From the NCBI GenBank assembly GCA_963723355.1, contig CAVRQQ010000008.1:1-19012 (forward strand): 19,012 nt of DNA, in the 5' to 3' direction. The position numbers were made by a program, and so were the translations under genes. Positions 1 to 8,273 of this stretch are shown one piece after another. The notes beneath the pieces are model-generated. The model was not told where the DNA came from, did no database searches, and worked only from the letters and a program-made list of their open reading frames with translations. Source of the DNA: JAFDBW01 sp963723355. GTDB taxonomy: Bacteria > Desulfobacterota > Desulfuromonadia > Desulfuromonadales > BM103. How positions within the stretch are numbered: position 1 is the first letter of the stretch; every line of letters starts with the position of its first letter.

Positions 1-31
1 GACGAGACCCGCCGGTCTTGTTTTTGTTTTT
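1..31 (+). terminator. Intrinsic terminator of a gene lying to the left of the window
   Basis: A stem with arms AGACC (5-9) and GGTCT (14-18) closes a CGCC loop and extends outward through G-U and Watson-Crick pairs to about position 2/21. It is followed by a T-rich tract (21-31) broken by one G. The orientation serves a plus-strand gene that ends before the window. The stem is short and imperfect, so confidence is moderate. Confidence 0.55.
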
Positions 32-58
32 AATCTCCAGAGTTAAATGATAAAGAGG

Positions 59-886
59 TCAATCTTCTGATCTGGTGAGATTCACATCGCGCTGCGGGAA
101 CGGAATTGTAATCTGTGCTTCCTTCAAGGCTTTGTGGACGACCAGGTTGCCCCGGTAAAGCGTTTGAAAATACTTTTTGGTCGGGACCCAATAACGCATT
201 CCCAGATCGATGGATGATTCACCAAAGGCTTCGATGCCGATCTGCGGAGGTGGCTCGCTACAGATGTCATCGATCCTAGAAAGTGCTTCTCTGATGACTT
301 CGACGGCTTTTTCCGGATCGTCCTGATAACTGATGCCCACGCTGGATTCGACGATCCGGTTGTTGTAGGAGTTCAACAGAATTTCGCCAATGATGTGCTT
401 GTTCGGGATCGTGATTTTTTCATCGTCTTCAGTTGTCAGAATGGTTGTTGCCAGATGAATCTCTTCGACAAGCCCACTGACGTTGTTGATAGTGATCGTA
501 TCGCCGATCACAAACGGCCGCGAGAGAATAATCACCAGCCCTGCACCATAGTTGGAAACCGGCCCGGAAATGGCAAAGCTCGCACCGAAAGCTATGGCAC
601 CGAGGGCTGCGATGAAGGGCGCGATCGAGATGCCGAATTTACCGATCGCGATAATGATGACAAAGGTCAGTATGAGAATCTTGACGACATTGCCCAGAAA
701 CCTTGCCAGGGTCATGTCGACGTTCTTCTTTTCGCATAGGTTGGTGACCAGGCGTCCCAGCCATCCGGCGAGCTTGGCACCGACAATCAGGATGATAATC
801 GCGCCGAGGATCTGGAAGCTGTAGTTGATTATGAACTCAACGATGACATTGTAAATCTGCTGGATAGTTTCCAGTTCAATCTCCAT
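59..886 (-). CDS. Small-conductance mechanosensitive channel (MscS family)
   Basis: This encodes a predicted inner-membrane channel of the MscS family, which releases small solutes when membrane tension rises after osmotic downshock. The protein is about 275 residues with hydrophobic segments near residues 20-45, 65-85 and 90-120. The third is the Gly/Ala-rich pore helix (GAIAFGASFAISG). It is followed by a conserved MscS-type segment containing SRPFVIGDTI and a soluble beta-rich C-terminus. The length is typical of the short MscS subtype. I chose the ATG at 884-886 because GGGAGGG lies just upstream; a reading frame extends 25 codons further upstream but has no better start. The gene lies about 150 bases downstream of the OmpA-like lipoprotein gene on the same strand and is separated from it by a terminator, so it probably has its own promoter. 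Which solutes it passes cannot be read from the sequence. Confidence 0.9.
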   Translation of the reverse strand: MEIELETIQQIYNVIVEFIINYSFQILGAIIILIVGAKLAGWLGRLVTNLCEKKNVDMTLARFLGNVVKILILTFVIIIAIGKFGISIAPFIAALGAIAFGASFAISGPVSNYGAGLVIILSRPFVIGDTITINNVSGLVEEIHLATTILTTEDDEKITIPNKHIIGEILLNSYNNRIVESSVGISYQDDPEKAVEVIREALSRIDDICSEPPPQIGIEAFGESSIDLGMRYWVPTKKYFQTLYRGNLVVHKALKEAQITIPFPQRDVNLTRSED

Positions 887-972
887 GATGCCCTCCCGGA
901 TAATGTTGGTTGGAAATATTTTAACAGAGACTGTGCCGGTTGCCAGAAGCGATACGGGCAAAGCTCGTGACT

Positions 973-1001
973 AAAAAAAGCCGGGGCAATCCAGCCCCGG
1001 C
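973..1001 (-). terminator. Intrinsic terminator of the OmpA-like lipoprotein gene
   Basis: A perfect 8-bp GC-rich stem (980-987 with 994-1001) has a 6-base loop. On the minus strand it is followed by seven Ts (973-979). It lies about 30 bases past the lipoprotein stop codon and separates that gene from mscS. Confidence 0.9.
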
Positions 1002-1032
1002 AATCAGGTGCCGATCGATGGACTGATCTCGG

Positions 1033-1920
1033 TTATTGTTTTTTTGCCGCGGTCAGTACGATCTGAATACGGCGGTTTTCAGCTCGTCCCTTGGCTGTGG
1101 AGTTGCTGGCGATGGGCTGGTACTCACCATATCCCACCGCTGAAAGGCGCTCACCGGACACTCCGACCTTGTCTTGCAGGAAGTGCAGGACAGTTGTTGC
1201 GCGTGCCGTGGAAAGTTCCCAGTTGCTCGGATATCTTGCGGCGAGCCCGCCGCTTATCGGAACATTGTCGGTGTGTCCCTCGACCTGGATGTTCTTGTCG
1301 ACCGCCGAGTTAAGGATGTCGCCTATCTGCTGTAAAACCTTTATCCCGGCTGGTTTGAGAGCTGCTTTCCCGGAGTCGAAAAGTATCTTGTCTACGACAT
1401 TGACGGTCAGCTTCCCCTTGAGCTCGGAAATCCTGACTTCTCCTCTTTCAATCTCCTGCTCCAGTTTGCCGACCAACTCATCATATGTACTCTGGACTTC
1501 TGCGAGACGGGCTTCACGTGCCTGAAGTTCGACTTCGAGCTGCTGTTGCAGAAGGTTGTTGTCCTCGACCAGACGGTCAATCTCCTGCCGCATCTCTGCC
1601 ATCGCCGTTCCGGCTTCTGCGCTGCGGTCTGCGAGCACCTTTTCGACTCGCTCCAGGTCTGCCCGTGCCCGCATCAGGTCCTCCTGCAAAAGCTTGTTGC
1701 GCTCAATCGCCTCCAGCACTCGCTGGTTGAGGCTGTCGTTGCGGTCAGCCAGCTGAACTTTGTCGGCCTTGAGCCTTTCGTAATCTGCCTCGAGGCTCTT
1801 AATGACGGACTGCAGGTATGCGTTCTCGTCAAGTTTCTGCTGGTGAACGGTTTCGCTGACACAAGCAGACAGCATTGCAGAGACAAAAATCAACGTACTG
1901 ATTCTGATGAAAACTCTCAC
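1033..1920 (-). CDS. OmpA-family outer-membrane lipoprotein with coiled coil
   Basis: This is a predicted lipoprotein that links the outer membrane to peptidoglycan. The N-terminus is a signal peptide ending in the lipobox LSAC, with the lipidated Cys at about residue 20. Residues 25-160 are a long Glu/Arg/Leu-rich coiled coil. Residues 170-290 form an OmpA C-terminal peptidoglycan-binding domain, with LFDSGKAAL, VEGHTDNVP, WELSTARA and RAENRRIQIVL recognisable, including the Asp and Arg that contact diaminopimelate in this family. The start is GTG at 1918-1920, preceded by AAGGAG six bases upstream. It is transcribed divergently from nadC and ends in its own strong terminator, so it looks monocistronic. 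A coiled coil joined to an OmpA domain suggests a scaffold rather than a porin; no beta-barrel is present. Confidence 0.92.
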   Translation of the reverse strand: MRVFIRISTLIFVSAMLSACVSETVHQQKLDENAYLQSVIKSLEADYERLKADKVQLADRNDSLNQRVLEAIERNKLLQEDLMRARADLERVEKVLADRSAEAGTAMAEMRQEIDRLVEDNNLLQQQLEVELQAREARLAEVQSTYDELVGKLEQEIERGEVRISELKGKLTVNVVDKILFDSGKAALKPAGIKVLQQIGDILNSAVDKNIQVEGHTDNVPISGGLAARYPSNWELSTARATTVLHFLQDKVGVSGERLSAVGYGEYQPIASNSTAKGRAENRRIQIVLTAAKKQ

Positions 1921-2033
1921 GATGGGCTCCTTGGGGCTTCTGTAAAATATGGCTGACGCCGGACATCCCTATTGTTGGCGATTTTGTGAAAAATGTAAAG
2001 GTCTGGAAATAGCCATGATTACGGGGTTTTCTG

Positions 2034-2063
2034 TTGCTTGCCAAAGTTTTGCTATGTTATAAA
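2034..2063 (+). promoter_or_regulatory. Candidate sigma-70 promoter for nadC and the cofactor run
   Basis: A -35-like TTGCTT (2034-2039) is followed 18 bases later by a -10-like TATAAA (2058-2063). This places a start site near 2070, about 25 bases before the nadC ATG. It sits in the divergent region between the lipoprotein gene and nadC. This is an inference from consensus resemblance only. Confidence 0.4.
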
Positions 2064-2094
2064 AAACCTTTTAAACCACACGGAACTATGTCTT

Positions 2095-2925
2095 ATGAAT
2101 CCATTTGTGCTGGACCCAATCTTACGCCGCGTTCTCGAAGAGGATATCGGTACCGGTGATGTCACGACACTGGCGACGATCCAGCCCGGCACGCAGGCCA
2201 GTGCCGAACTGGTCGCCAAGGAGGATTTTGTCCTGTCCGGGATTGACGTTGCCCAACGGGTCTTCCATCTCCTCTCTGCGCAAACCGCCTTTGAAAAACT
2301 CATCGAGGATGGCCAATCGGTCAAGCGTGGCGATGTGCTTGCCTGGATCAAGGGTGACGCTGCAGTGTTATTGCAGGGGGAACGTGTCGCGCTGAATCTT
2401 CTGCAGCGAATGTGCGGAGTCGCTACCCTGACTGCTGAGTTTGTCAAGGAAATTGGCGGGACCGGTGCGATTATTGTCGACACCCGCAAAACCACTCCCG
2501 GTTTGCGGGTCCTGGAAAAATATTCCGTCCGCATGGGTGGTGGCGGCAATCATCGCATGGCCCTCTACGATGCAGTGCTGATCAAGGAAAATCACGTCGC
2601 CGCTGCCGGTGGGATTACCTCGGCCGTGAGCCGGGCCAGGCAAAATGTGCCGCACACCCAGAAAGTCGAAGTGGAGGTGCGTAACCAGGTCGAGGTGGCC
2701 GAGGCGCTGGAGGCGGGGGCCGACATCCTGCTGCTCGACAACATGTCGACAGAGGAACTCCGTGCTGCCGTTGAGATGATCGACGGCCGGGCGATCACTG
2801 AAGCCTCCGGTGGGGTCAACCTTGAAACCGTGCGGGACATTGCCGAGACGGGCGTCCGATTGATCTCTGTTGGCGCTTTGACGCATTCCTACCGTGCCGT
2901 TGACATCTCCATGCTCTTCGTTTAG
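2095..2925 (+). CDS. nadC: Nicotinate-nucleotide pyrophosphorylase (quinolinate phosphoribosyltransferase)
   Basis: NadC converts quinolinate and phosphoribosyl pyrophosphate to nicotinate mononucleotide, CO2 and pyrophosphate in de novo NAD synthesis. It is a cytoplasmic homodimer. The 276-residue protein has the usual family length and signatures in order: EEDIGTGDVT near the N-terminus, QGERVALNLLQRMCGVAT near residue 95, the PRPP/quinolinate-binding DTRKTTPGLR near residue 130, KYSVRMGGGGNHR just after it, and LLLDNMS near 215. The ATG at 2095 is preferred to an upstream in-frame TTG at 2038 because the family begins close to this Met; the ribosome-binding site is weak. It is the first gene of the cofactor run, 27 bases ahead of birA. 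Confidence 0.96.
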   Translation: MNPFVLDPILRRVLEEDIGTGDVTTLATIQPGTQASAELVAKEDFVLSGIDVAQRVFHLLSAQTAFEKLIEDGQSVKRGDVLAWIKGDAAVLLQGERVALNLLQRMCGVATLTAEFVKEIGGTGAIIVDTRKTTPGLRVLEKYSVRMGGGGNHRMALYDAVLIKENHVAAAGGITSAVSRARQNVPHTQKVEVEVRNQVEVAEALEAGADILLLDNMSTEELRAAVEMIDGRAITEASGGVNLETVRDIAETGVRLISVGALTHSYRAVDISMLFV

Positions 2926-2952
2926 GGGCCCCCGGGGTCTGTATATTCTTTT

Positions 2953-3936
2953 ATGAAAAAACCGGCACCTCGCGAAACAATTCTTTCTCTGTTCAGTCAG
3001 ACACCGAATGGCTTTGTCTCCGGTGAACGGATCAGTACAGAGCTGGGTATCTCACGGACTGCTGTATGGAAGCACATCCGTAACCTGAGGCAGGCCGGCT
3101 ACAATATCAAGGCCATACCCTCACGCGGGTACCAATTGATACAGTCCCCCGATATCCTGATGCCTGAGGCAATCCAGGCTGGCCTGGAGTGCCGGGTGAT
3201 CGGCTCACGGGTCTGCTGTCTTGATGCAACGGACTCCACCAATCTGCAAGCCTGCCGTTTTGGCGATGATGGTGAAGCGGAGGGTCTGGTCGTCGTTGCC
3301 GACCAGCAAAGCTGCGGCAAGGGACGAATGGGGCGCCGATGGGAATCCCCGGCAGAGGTCAACCTTTACGCATCGATTTTGTTACGGCCGGCGATTCTGC
3401 CCTTTGATGCACCGAAGTTGACTTTTCTGTCTGCGGTTGCCGTATGTCGTGCCATCATGTCCTCGACCAGCTTACAGGCAACAGTCAAATGGCCCAATGA
3501 TGTCTTGCTGAACGGCAGAAAGGTCGCTGGCCTGCTCAACGAGATGAGCGCTGAAACCGACCGGGTGAATTACGTTGTTCTGGGCGTTGGGGTCAACCTG
3601 AACATGCGAAATGACCAGTTTCCAGAGGATCTGCGTTACCCGGCAACCTCGCTGGCGATCGCCAAGGGACACCCGGTCTCGCGGCTTGACTTTACGCGTA
3701 GCTTGCTGCAGGAAATCGACGCTTTGTACCAGGTTTTCCTGGAACAGGGCAGCGAACCGGTTTTCGAAGCATGGGAGCAACTCTGCGAGATGACCGGCAA
3801 GGCCGTCCGGGTTGACTGCAACGATCTGCTGATTGAAGGAGTCATGGCCGGCCTTGCTGACGATGGAGCATTGCTGGTTCGTACCGCAACTGGTAAGATG
3901 GAGCGCGTTTATGCCGGGGATGTCCGCCCAGCGTAG
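2953..3936 (+). CDS. birA: Bifunctional biotin operon repressor / biotin-protein ligase
   Basis: This enzyme activates biotin with ATP and transfers it to the lysine of biotin carboxyl carrier domains. In the bifunctional class, biotinyl-AMP-bound dimers also repress biotin genes. The 327-residue protein has a winged helix-turn-helix at residues 10-60 (ISTELGISRTAVWKHIRNLR), a catalytic domain with the biotinyl-AMP loop GKGRMGRRW near residue 123 and KWPNDVLLNGRKVAGLLNEM near 180, and a C-terminal SH3-like domain. The DNA-binding domain means it may be a regulator; no operator was identified here. No strong Shine-Dalgarno sequence precedes the ATG, so translation may depend on the upstream nadC. 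It lies between nadC and coaX, an arrangement often seen in related bacteria. Confidence 0.95.
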   Translation: MKKPAPRETILSLFSQTPNGFVSGERISTELGISRTAVWKHIRNLRQAGYNIKAIPSRGYQLIQSPDILMPEAIQAGLECRVIGSRVCCLDATDSTNLQACRFGDDGEAEGLVVVADQQSCGKGRMGRRWESPAEVNLYASILLRPAILPFDAPKLTFLSAVAVCRAIMSSTSLQATVKWPNDVLLNGRKVAGLLNEMSAETDRVNYVVLGVGVNLNMRNDQFPEDLRYPATSLAIAKGHPVSRLDFTRSLLQEIDALYQVFLEQGSEPVFEAWEQLCEMTGKAVRVDCNDLLIEGVMAGLADDGALLVRTATGKMERVYAGDVRPA

Positions 3937-3942
3937 CTGGGC

Positions 3943-4051
3943 GGGAGGCGCGAAGCGGGAAGTGCGAAAAGGCATTTAAAAGATCGCAATGACTGTGGTT
4001 TCTTTTGTAAGGTTTTATTTTTCGCGTCACGCGCCACGCGCCACGCGCCTC
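3943..4051. repeat. Imperfect heptanucleotide repeats between birA and coaX
   Basis: Two blocks with a 7-base period occupy this gap. The first, near 3945-3970, reads as diverged units of the type GGCGCGA, AGCGGGA, AGTGCGA. The second, 4024-4051, holds four adjacent units: GCGTCAC, GCGCCAC, GCGCCAC, GCGCCTC. It ends only a few bases before the coaX ATG, where the ribosome-binding site should be. Related units in the opposite orientation occur at 18014-18038. The function is unknown. Confidence 0.7.
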
Positions 4052-4059
4052 GGGTTTTT

Positions 4060-4842
4060 ATGCTTCTCGTCATAGATGTTGGCAATACCAATACGGTTCT
4101 CGGCCTTTACCGGGGTGATGAACTCGTTCGCAGTTGGCGCCTGACCACGGACAAGGCCCGGACCGCGGATGAGTGGGCGATGGTGATTCATGAACTGTTC
4201 AGTCTCTGCGGACTGCATTTCCCCGATATCGACAACGTAATTATTTCCTGTGTCGTGCCGCCACTTCTGAATACCTTGGAGATGCTTTGCGACACATATT
4301 TCAAGTTGCAACCGCTGGTCGTCGGTCCGGGGATCAAGACCGGTATGCCGATCCATTATGATAACCCGCGTGAAGTAGGAGCCGATCGCATAGTAAACGC
4401 AGTTGCGGCCTACGCCAAGCATCAGTCCAGCCTGATTGTTGTGGATTTCGGTACGGCAACAACTTTCGATTATCTGTCGAAGCGCGGCGAATACCAGGGC
4501 GGCGCAATTGCCCCGGGTTTGAGTATTTCCGCTGAGGCTCTTTATGAAAAAGCCAGCAAGCTGCCCCGGGTCGAGATCGCCTGCCCGCCGGTGGTGATCG
4601 CGAAGAACACGGTGAACAGCATGCAGTCGGGGCTGTTCTACGGCTATGTCGGGCTGGTCGACGGGATCGTCGGCAGAATGAAGCAGGAGTCCAGAGAGTC
4701 CCCATGGGTGGTCGCGACAGGCGGTTTGGCGAGCCTGATTGCCCCTTACAGCCAAACCATTGACGAAGTTGACAACAGCCTGACCCTGGAAGGTTTGCGG
4801 ATCATACATGAGCGCAACCAGGCTGCTGAGAAATTATCCTGA
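4060..4842 (+). CDS. coaX: Type III pantothenate kinase
   Basis: CoaX phosphorylates pantothenate with ATP, the first step of coenzyme A synthesis. The type III class has an ASKHA fold, is usually insensitive to CoA feedback, and often requires a monovalent cation. The 260-residue protein has the N-terminal phosphate-binding DVGNTN (residues 6-11), GPGIKTGMPI near residue 90, GADRIVNAVAAY near 107, VVDFGTATTFD near 128, GGAIAPGLSIS near 147, and a C-terminal ATGGLASLI. Length and motif order fit the family. The start at 4060 is the first codon that preserves the N-terminal motif. The upstream bases are a heptad repeat followed by a T run, with no clear Shine-Dalgarno sequence, so initiation may be weak or coupled to birA. 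Confidence 0.95.
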   Translation: MLLVIDVGNTNTVLGLYRGDELVRSWRLTTDKARTADEWAMVIHELFSLCGLHFPDIDNVIISCVVPPLLNTLEMLCDTYFKLQPLVVGPGIKTGMPIHYDNPREVGADRIVNAVAAYAKHQSSLIVVDFGTATTFDYLSKRGEYQGGAIAPGLSISAEALYEKASKLPRVEIACPPVVIAKNTVNSMQSGLFYGYVGLVDGIVGRMKQESRESPWVVATGGLASLIAPYSQTIDEVDNSLTLEGLRIIHERNQAAEKLS

Positions 4843-4876
4843 CAAAAAAAATTATTTCGATTTCTGACAATCGAAA
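4843..4876. other. A-run followed by an 8-bp hairpin between coaX and the EF-G-like gene
   Basis: After the coaX stop come eight As (4843-4850). These are followed by a perfect but AT-rich inverted repeat, TTTCGATT (4855-4862) and AATCGAAA (4869-4876), with a 6-base loop. On the plus strand no T-run follows, so it is not a standard terminator for coaX. On the minus strand it resembles a weak terminator, but no minus-strand gene is present. Confidence 0.5.
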
Positions 4877-4905
4877 CACCTCTAGAAGTAGTGAAAGGAG
4901 AGATC

Positions 4906-6987
4906 ATGGTAAAGTTCGAAACTGGAAAATTGCGCAACCTGGGTATCGTCGGACAAGGTGATGCTGGAAAAACCTCCCTGGTTGAGGCCATACTGTTCAA
5001 TACGGGCATGACCGACCGACTGGGCAAAGTTGATGACGGCTCGTCGAATATGGATTTTGAGCCCGAGGAGACCAAGCGCAAGATTACGATCAGTTCCAAG
5101 TTGCACCATTGTGAGTGGAACGGCCATGAACTGCATATTGTCGATACTCCTGGATATACCAATTTCCTGCACGATACCCGCGGTTGCATGCGTGTACTGG
5201 GCGGCGCCGTGCTAGTGGTCTCTGCCGTTGATGGCGTGAAAGCACAGACCCAGACTCTGTGGAAATGGGCTGAAGAATTCGAGATTCCCCTGATCGCCTT
5301 TGTCAACAAGCTGGATCGCGAACGTTCCGATTATCTCAAGGCACTCGATGATATGGAGAAGGCCCTCGGCTGCCGTCCGGTGCCGGTCAACATGCCGATC
5401 GGTCAGGCCGAGAATTTCAAGGGTGTCATTGATCTGATCACGATGAAAGCCAGAATCTTCAAGTTTGATGACAAGGGCACCTACGACGAAGGAGACATCC
5501 CGACAGACTACCAGGATGAGGCCGAACGTCTACACCTGATGCTCATGGAGGCATGTGCAGAGGCCGATGACGAGCTGATGGAGAAATATCTCGAAACAGA
5601 AGAACTGAGCGATGAAGAGATCCTGCGCGGTTTGCGAGAAGGTGTACTCACAGGAGTTTTCGTCCCGGTCCTCTGTGGTAGTGCAACGGCCAATATCGGT
5701 ATCCGCCAGTTGCTCGATTATATCGTCGTCAGTACTCCGTCACCGATTGATAAGGGTATCCAGTACGGCAAAAACCCGAAGACGGGTGAAGAGGAGACGC
5801 GCGAACCTGATCCGTCTGCACCCTTCTCTGCAATGGTTTTCAAAACTGTCAGCGACCCGTTTACCGGCAAACTGAACTTGTTCCGGGTGTATTCGGGTAC
5901 GGTAAAATCCGACAGCACCGTTTACAACTCCACCAAAGAGACCAACGAGCGTCTTGGCCAGATCCTGTTGCCGGAAGGCAAAAAACAGAAGCCGGTCAGC
6001 GAAGCGGTTGCCGGTGATATCGTTGCCGTTGCCAAGCTCAAGGAGACGGAAACCGGTGACACCCTTTGTGATGCGGGACAGCCGATTGTTTACCAAAGCC
6101 CGGTCAGTATGAAGCCGGTTATCTCCTTTGCCCTGGAACCGAAGACCAAGGGTGATGAGGAAAAGATCTTCAGCGGACTGTCCAAGCTGACAGAAGAGGA
6201 TCCGGCGCTGAATATCCAGCGCGACGTGGAAACCAAGGAGATGATCATCTCCGGGATGGGACAGGTGCATGTTGAGGTCGCTGTTGAAAAACTCAAACGT
6301 AAATTCGGCGCCGAGGTCTTCCTCAAGGCTCCGAAGGTCCCCTATCGCGAAACCATCAGGAAGTCGGTCGAGCAGGCCTACAGGCACAAAAAACAATCCG
6401 GTGGCAAGGGACAGTTCGCGGATGTGACAATCAAGATCAAGCCCCTGGAACGCGGTTCCGGCTACGAGTTTGTCGATAAGATTGTCGGCGGGGTCATCCC
6501 GCGCCAGTTCATCCCTGCAGTTGATAAAGGTATTCAGGAATCGATGGTGAAGGGAGGGCTGGCCGGTTACCCGGTTCAGGATTTCCAGGTGACACTGTTC
6601 GACGGCTCTCATCATTCGGTCGACTCCTCCGAGATGGCGTTCAAGATCGCCGGCTCGATGGCGTTCAAGAAAGCCGTTGAAGCAGCCAATCCTGTCCTGC
6701 TTGAGCCGATCGTGGAGATGGAAATCAATGTACCGGACGAATGCGTCGGTGATGTGATTGGTGATATGAACCAGCGCCGCGGAAAAGTGCTTGGCATGGA
6801 TCCGCAGGGCTCCAGCCAGGTCGTCAAAGCCCAGGTTCCGATGTCCGAAGTTCTGAAATATGCACCAGAGCTTCGTTCGATGACCTCCGATCGTGGGCTC
6901 TTTACCATGGAGTTTTCGCACTATGAAGAAGTCCCTTCACACATGACGGCCAAGTTGCTTGAGGAACTCAAGAAGACTGAAGAATAG
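4906..6987 (+). CDS. EF-G-like translational GTPase (EF-G2 type)
   Basis: This is a 693-residue protein with the full EF-G domain order. The GTPase domain has the P-loop GQGDAGKTS (16-24), switch I containing KRKITI (58-63, keeping the Mg-binding Thr), G3 DTPGY (80-84) and G4 NKLD (134-137). Domains II-V follow and end near residue 690. Canonical EF-G has AHIDAGKTT and DTPGH; the Tyr in place of the catalytic His, and the divergent P-loop, place it with EF-G-like paralogues rather than the main elongation factor FusA. Some such paralogues are reported to lack normal ribosome-stimulated GTPase activity, so a standard translocase role should not be assumed. The ATG at 4906 is chosen because AAAGGAG lies just upstream; the GTG 15 bases earlier overlaps that site. 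The gene follows coaX by 63 bases. Confidence 0.93.
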   Translation: MVKFETGKLRNLGIVGQGDAGKTSLVEAILFNTGMTDRLGKVDDGSSNMDFEPEETKRKITISSKLHHCEWNGHELHIVDTPGYTNFLHDTRGCMRVLGGAVLVVSAVDGVKAQTQTLWKWAEEFEIPLIAFVNKLDRERSDYLKALDDMEKALGCRPVPVNMPIGQAENFKGVIDLITMKARIFKFDDKGTYDEGDIPTDYQDEAERLHLMLMEACAEADDELMEKYLETEELSDEEILRGLREGVLTGVFVPVLCGSATANIGIRQLLDYIVVSTPSPIDKGIQYGKNPKTGEEETREPDPSAPFSAMVFKTVSDPFTGKLNLFRVYSGTVKSDSTVYNSTKETNERLGQILLPEGKKQKPVSEAVAGDIVAVAKLKETETGDTLCDAGQPIVYQSPVSMKPVISFALEPKTKGDEEKIFSGLSKLTEEDPALNIQRDVETKEMIISGMGQVHVEVAVEKLKRKFGAEVFLKAPKVPYRETIRKSVEQAYRHKKQSGGKGQFADVTIKIKPLERGSGYEFVDKIVGGVIPRQFIPAVDKGIQESMVKGGLAGYPVQDFQVTLFDGSHHSVDSSEMAFKIAGSMAFKKAVEAANPVLLEPIVEMEINVPDECVGDVIGDMNQRRGKVLGMDPQGSSQVVKAQVPMSEVLKYAPELRSMTSDRGLFTMEFSHYEEVPSHMTAKLLEELKKTEE

Positions 6988-7047
6988 CGGGCAGATTGTG
7001 AATCGTGGTAGTTTGGAGCAACTGAGTAGTTAAACGGGAGGATTCAT

Positions 7048-8226
7048 ATGTCTGACAAGGACCAGTTTACTTTTGATGACAACGATGATTTTCCGGAAGC
7101 CGACTTGAGTTCCGCTTTCTCAGATGGCGAGTTCGAGGCAGACAACCCGGCGTCTGATGTTCAGGAAGAGTCTGAACTGATGGAAGGACAGAAAAACAGG
7201 GAAACTGATAGGTCCTCAGGGTCTGGCGGTTCCAGGACGCGAATCCTCCTGGTGGTCCTGCTGTTGGTGGTTGCCGGAGGTGCAGGAGCTTACTACTTCA
7301 TGGACCTGGGCGGTACAGCTCCGGTCGTGCCGACTGTCCCGCCGTCGGCACAAAAGTCACAAAAAACAGTTGCCTTGCCGCCTCAGCCGGCGAAGGTGCC
7401 GCCAGCCAAAGTGCAGCCTGCGGCCAAGCCTGTTTCCGTTGCCGTCCCGCCACCACCACCCGCTCAGCCGGCAACCAGGCCTGTTGCCGAAGAGCCTGCC
7501 AAGCCTGCTCTAGAGCAACAGGTCGCAGTCTCCGAGCCAGAGCCTGCGCCCGTTGTCAAGCCTGCAGAAAAGCCAGTACAGGAGGCATCCGCCAAGCCCG
7601 CCGCGCAGATGGCTGTCCCGGCAGCGAAGCCGCAACAGGCTGTTCAGCCAGTTGCGCAAGCTAAGCCCGGGGTCACAGTCAAGCCTGCTCAACAAACTGC
7701 AGAGGCCAGGGTTGCTCCGACTCCGAAGCCCATGCCGACTCCTGAGCAGACCGCCGCATCCAAACAGCTTGCAGGGGGGGGCTTTGCACTTGATGCGGGG
7801 TCGTACCTTTTTGAGTCGAATCGTGATTCATTGATTACAAGGATCAAAAAACTTGGCTATAAGCCCCTTGTCACACCGGTCGATGCCAAGCTGGACATGA
7901 CGAGACTGCGCCTTGGGACCTACCGCAAGGAAGAGGTACAGAAGGCTCTCGAATTTGCACGATCGATCGAACCCGGTGCATACAGTGCTCCTGCCGGGGA
8001 CGGCTATGTGATTTACGCCGGGACTTTCCTCAGACAGGGCACGGTAGACAAGTTGACAAAACGCTTCCTGGCTGAGGGAGTCAAGGTGCATCCTGAGCCG
8101 GTTCAGGTTGTAAGGACATTAAGCAGGATCCGTTTCGGCAGCTTCGCAACCAGGGAAGATGCAATGGCAGCTGTAAATTCCGTCGGCAAGTCTGGTGTGA
8201 AGGCTGTCGTTGTCACTGCCAATTAA
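7048..8226 (+). CDS. Membrane-anchored protein with tandem SPOR-like domains
   Basis: This is a 392-residue type II membrane protein. Residues 1-65 are an acidic, Ser-rich cytoplasmic segment, residues 66-85 a single transmembrane helix, and residues 90-245 an Ala/Pro/Lys/Gln-rich linker with repeated PAKP-like units. The C-terminus holds two SPOR-like repeats: one starting with FALDAGSYLFES near 248, the second with YVIYAGTFLRQG near 322 and ending at FGSFATREDAMAA. SPOR domains bind denuded septal peptidoglycan, so a role in cell division or envelope binding is likely. GGGAGG precedes the ATG. It shares strand and spacing with the EF-G-like gene and with the next gene, suggesting cotranscription. 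The Pro-rich linker probably spans the periplasm. Confidence 0.85.
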   Translation: MSDKDQFTFDDNDDFPEADLSSAFSDGEFEADNPASDVQEESELMEGQKNRETDRSSGSGGSRTRILLVVLLLVVAGGAGAYYFMDLGGTAPVVPTVPPSAQKSQKTVALPPQPAKVPPAKVQPAAKPVSVAVPPPPPAQPATRPVAEEPAKPALEQQVAVSEPEPAPVVKPAEKPVQEASAKPAAQMAVPAAKPQQAVQPVAQAKPGVTVKPAQQTAEARVAPTPKPMPTPEQTAASKQLAGGGFALDAGSYLFESNRDSLITRIKKLGYKPLVTPVDAKLDMTRLRLGTYRKEEVQKALEFARSIEPGAYSAPAGDGYVIYAGTFLRQGTVDKLTKRFLAEGVKVHPEPVQVVRTLSRIRFGSFATREDAMAAVNSVGKSGVKAVVVTAN

Positions 8227-8273
8227 GATTTACGATTAATCTCCAGATATTCATAAACGGAGTTAGCTGTTTC

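Noticed and set aside
4027..4809. Minus-strand ORF (260 codons) antisense to coaX
   Set aside because: A shadow frame; the plus strand carries all pantothenate kinase motifs.
5740..6921. Long minus-strand ORF (393 codons) antisense to the EF-G-like gene
   Set aside because: It is a shadow of the strongly conserved plus-strand gene in a codon-biased region; no motif, start site or signal supports it.
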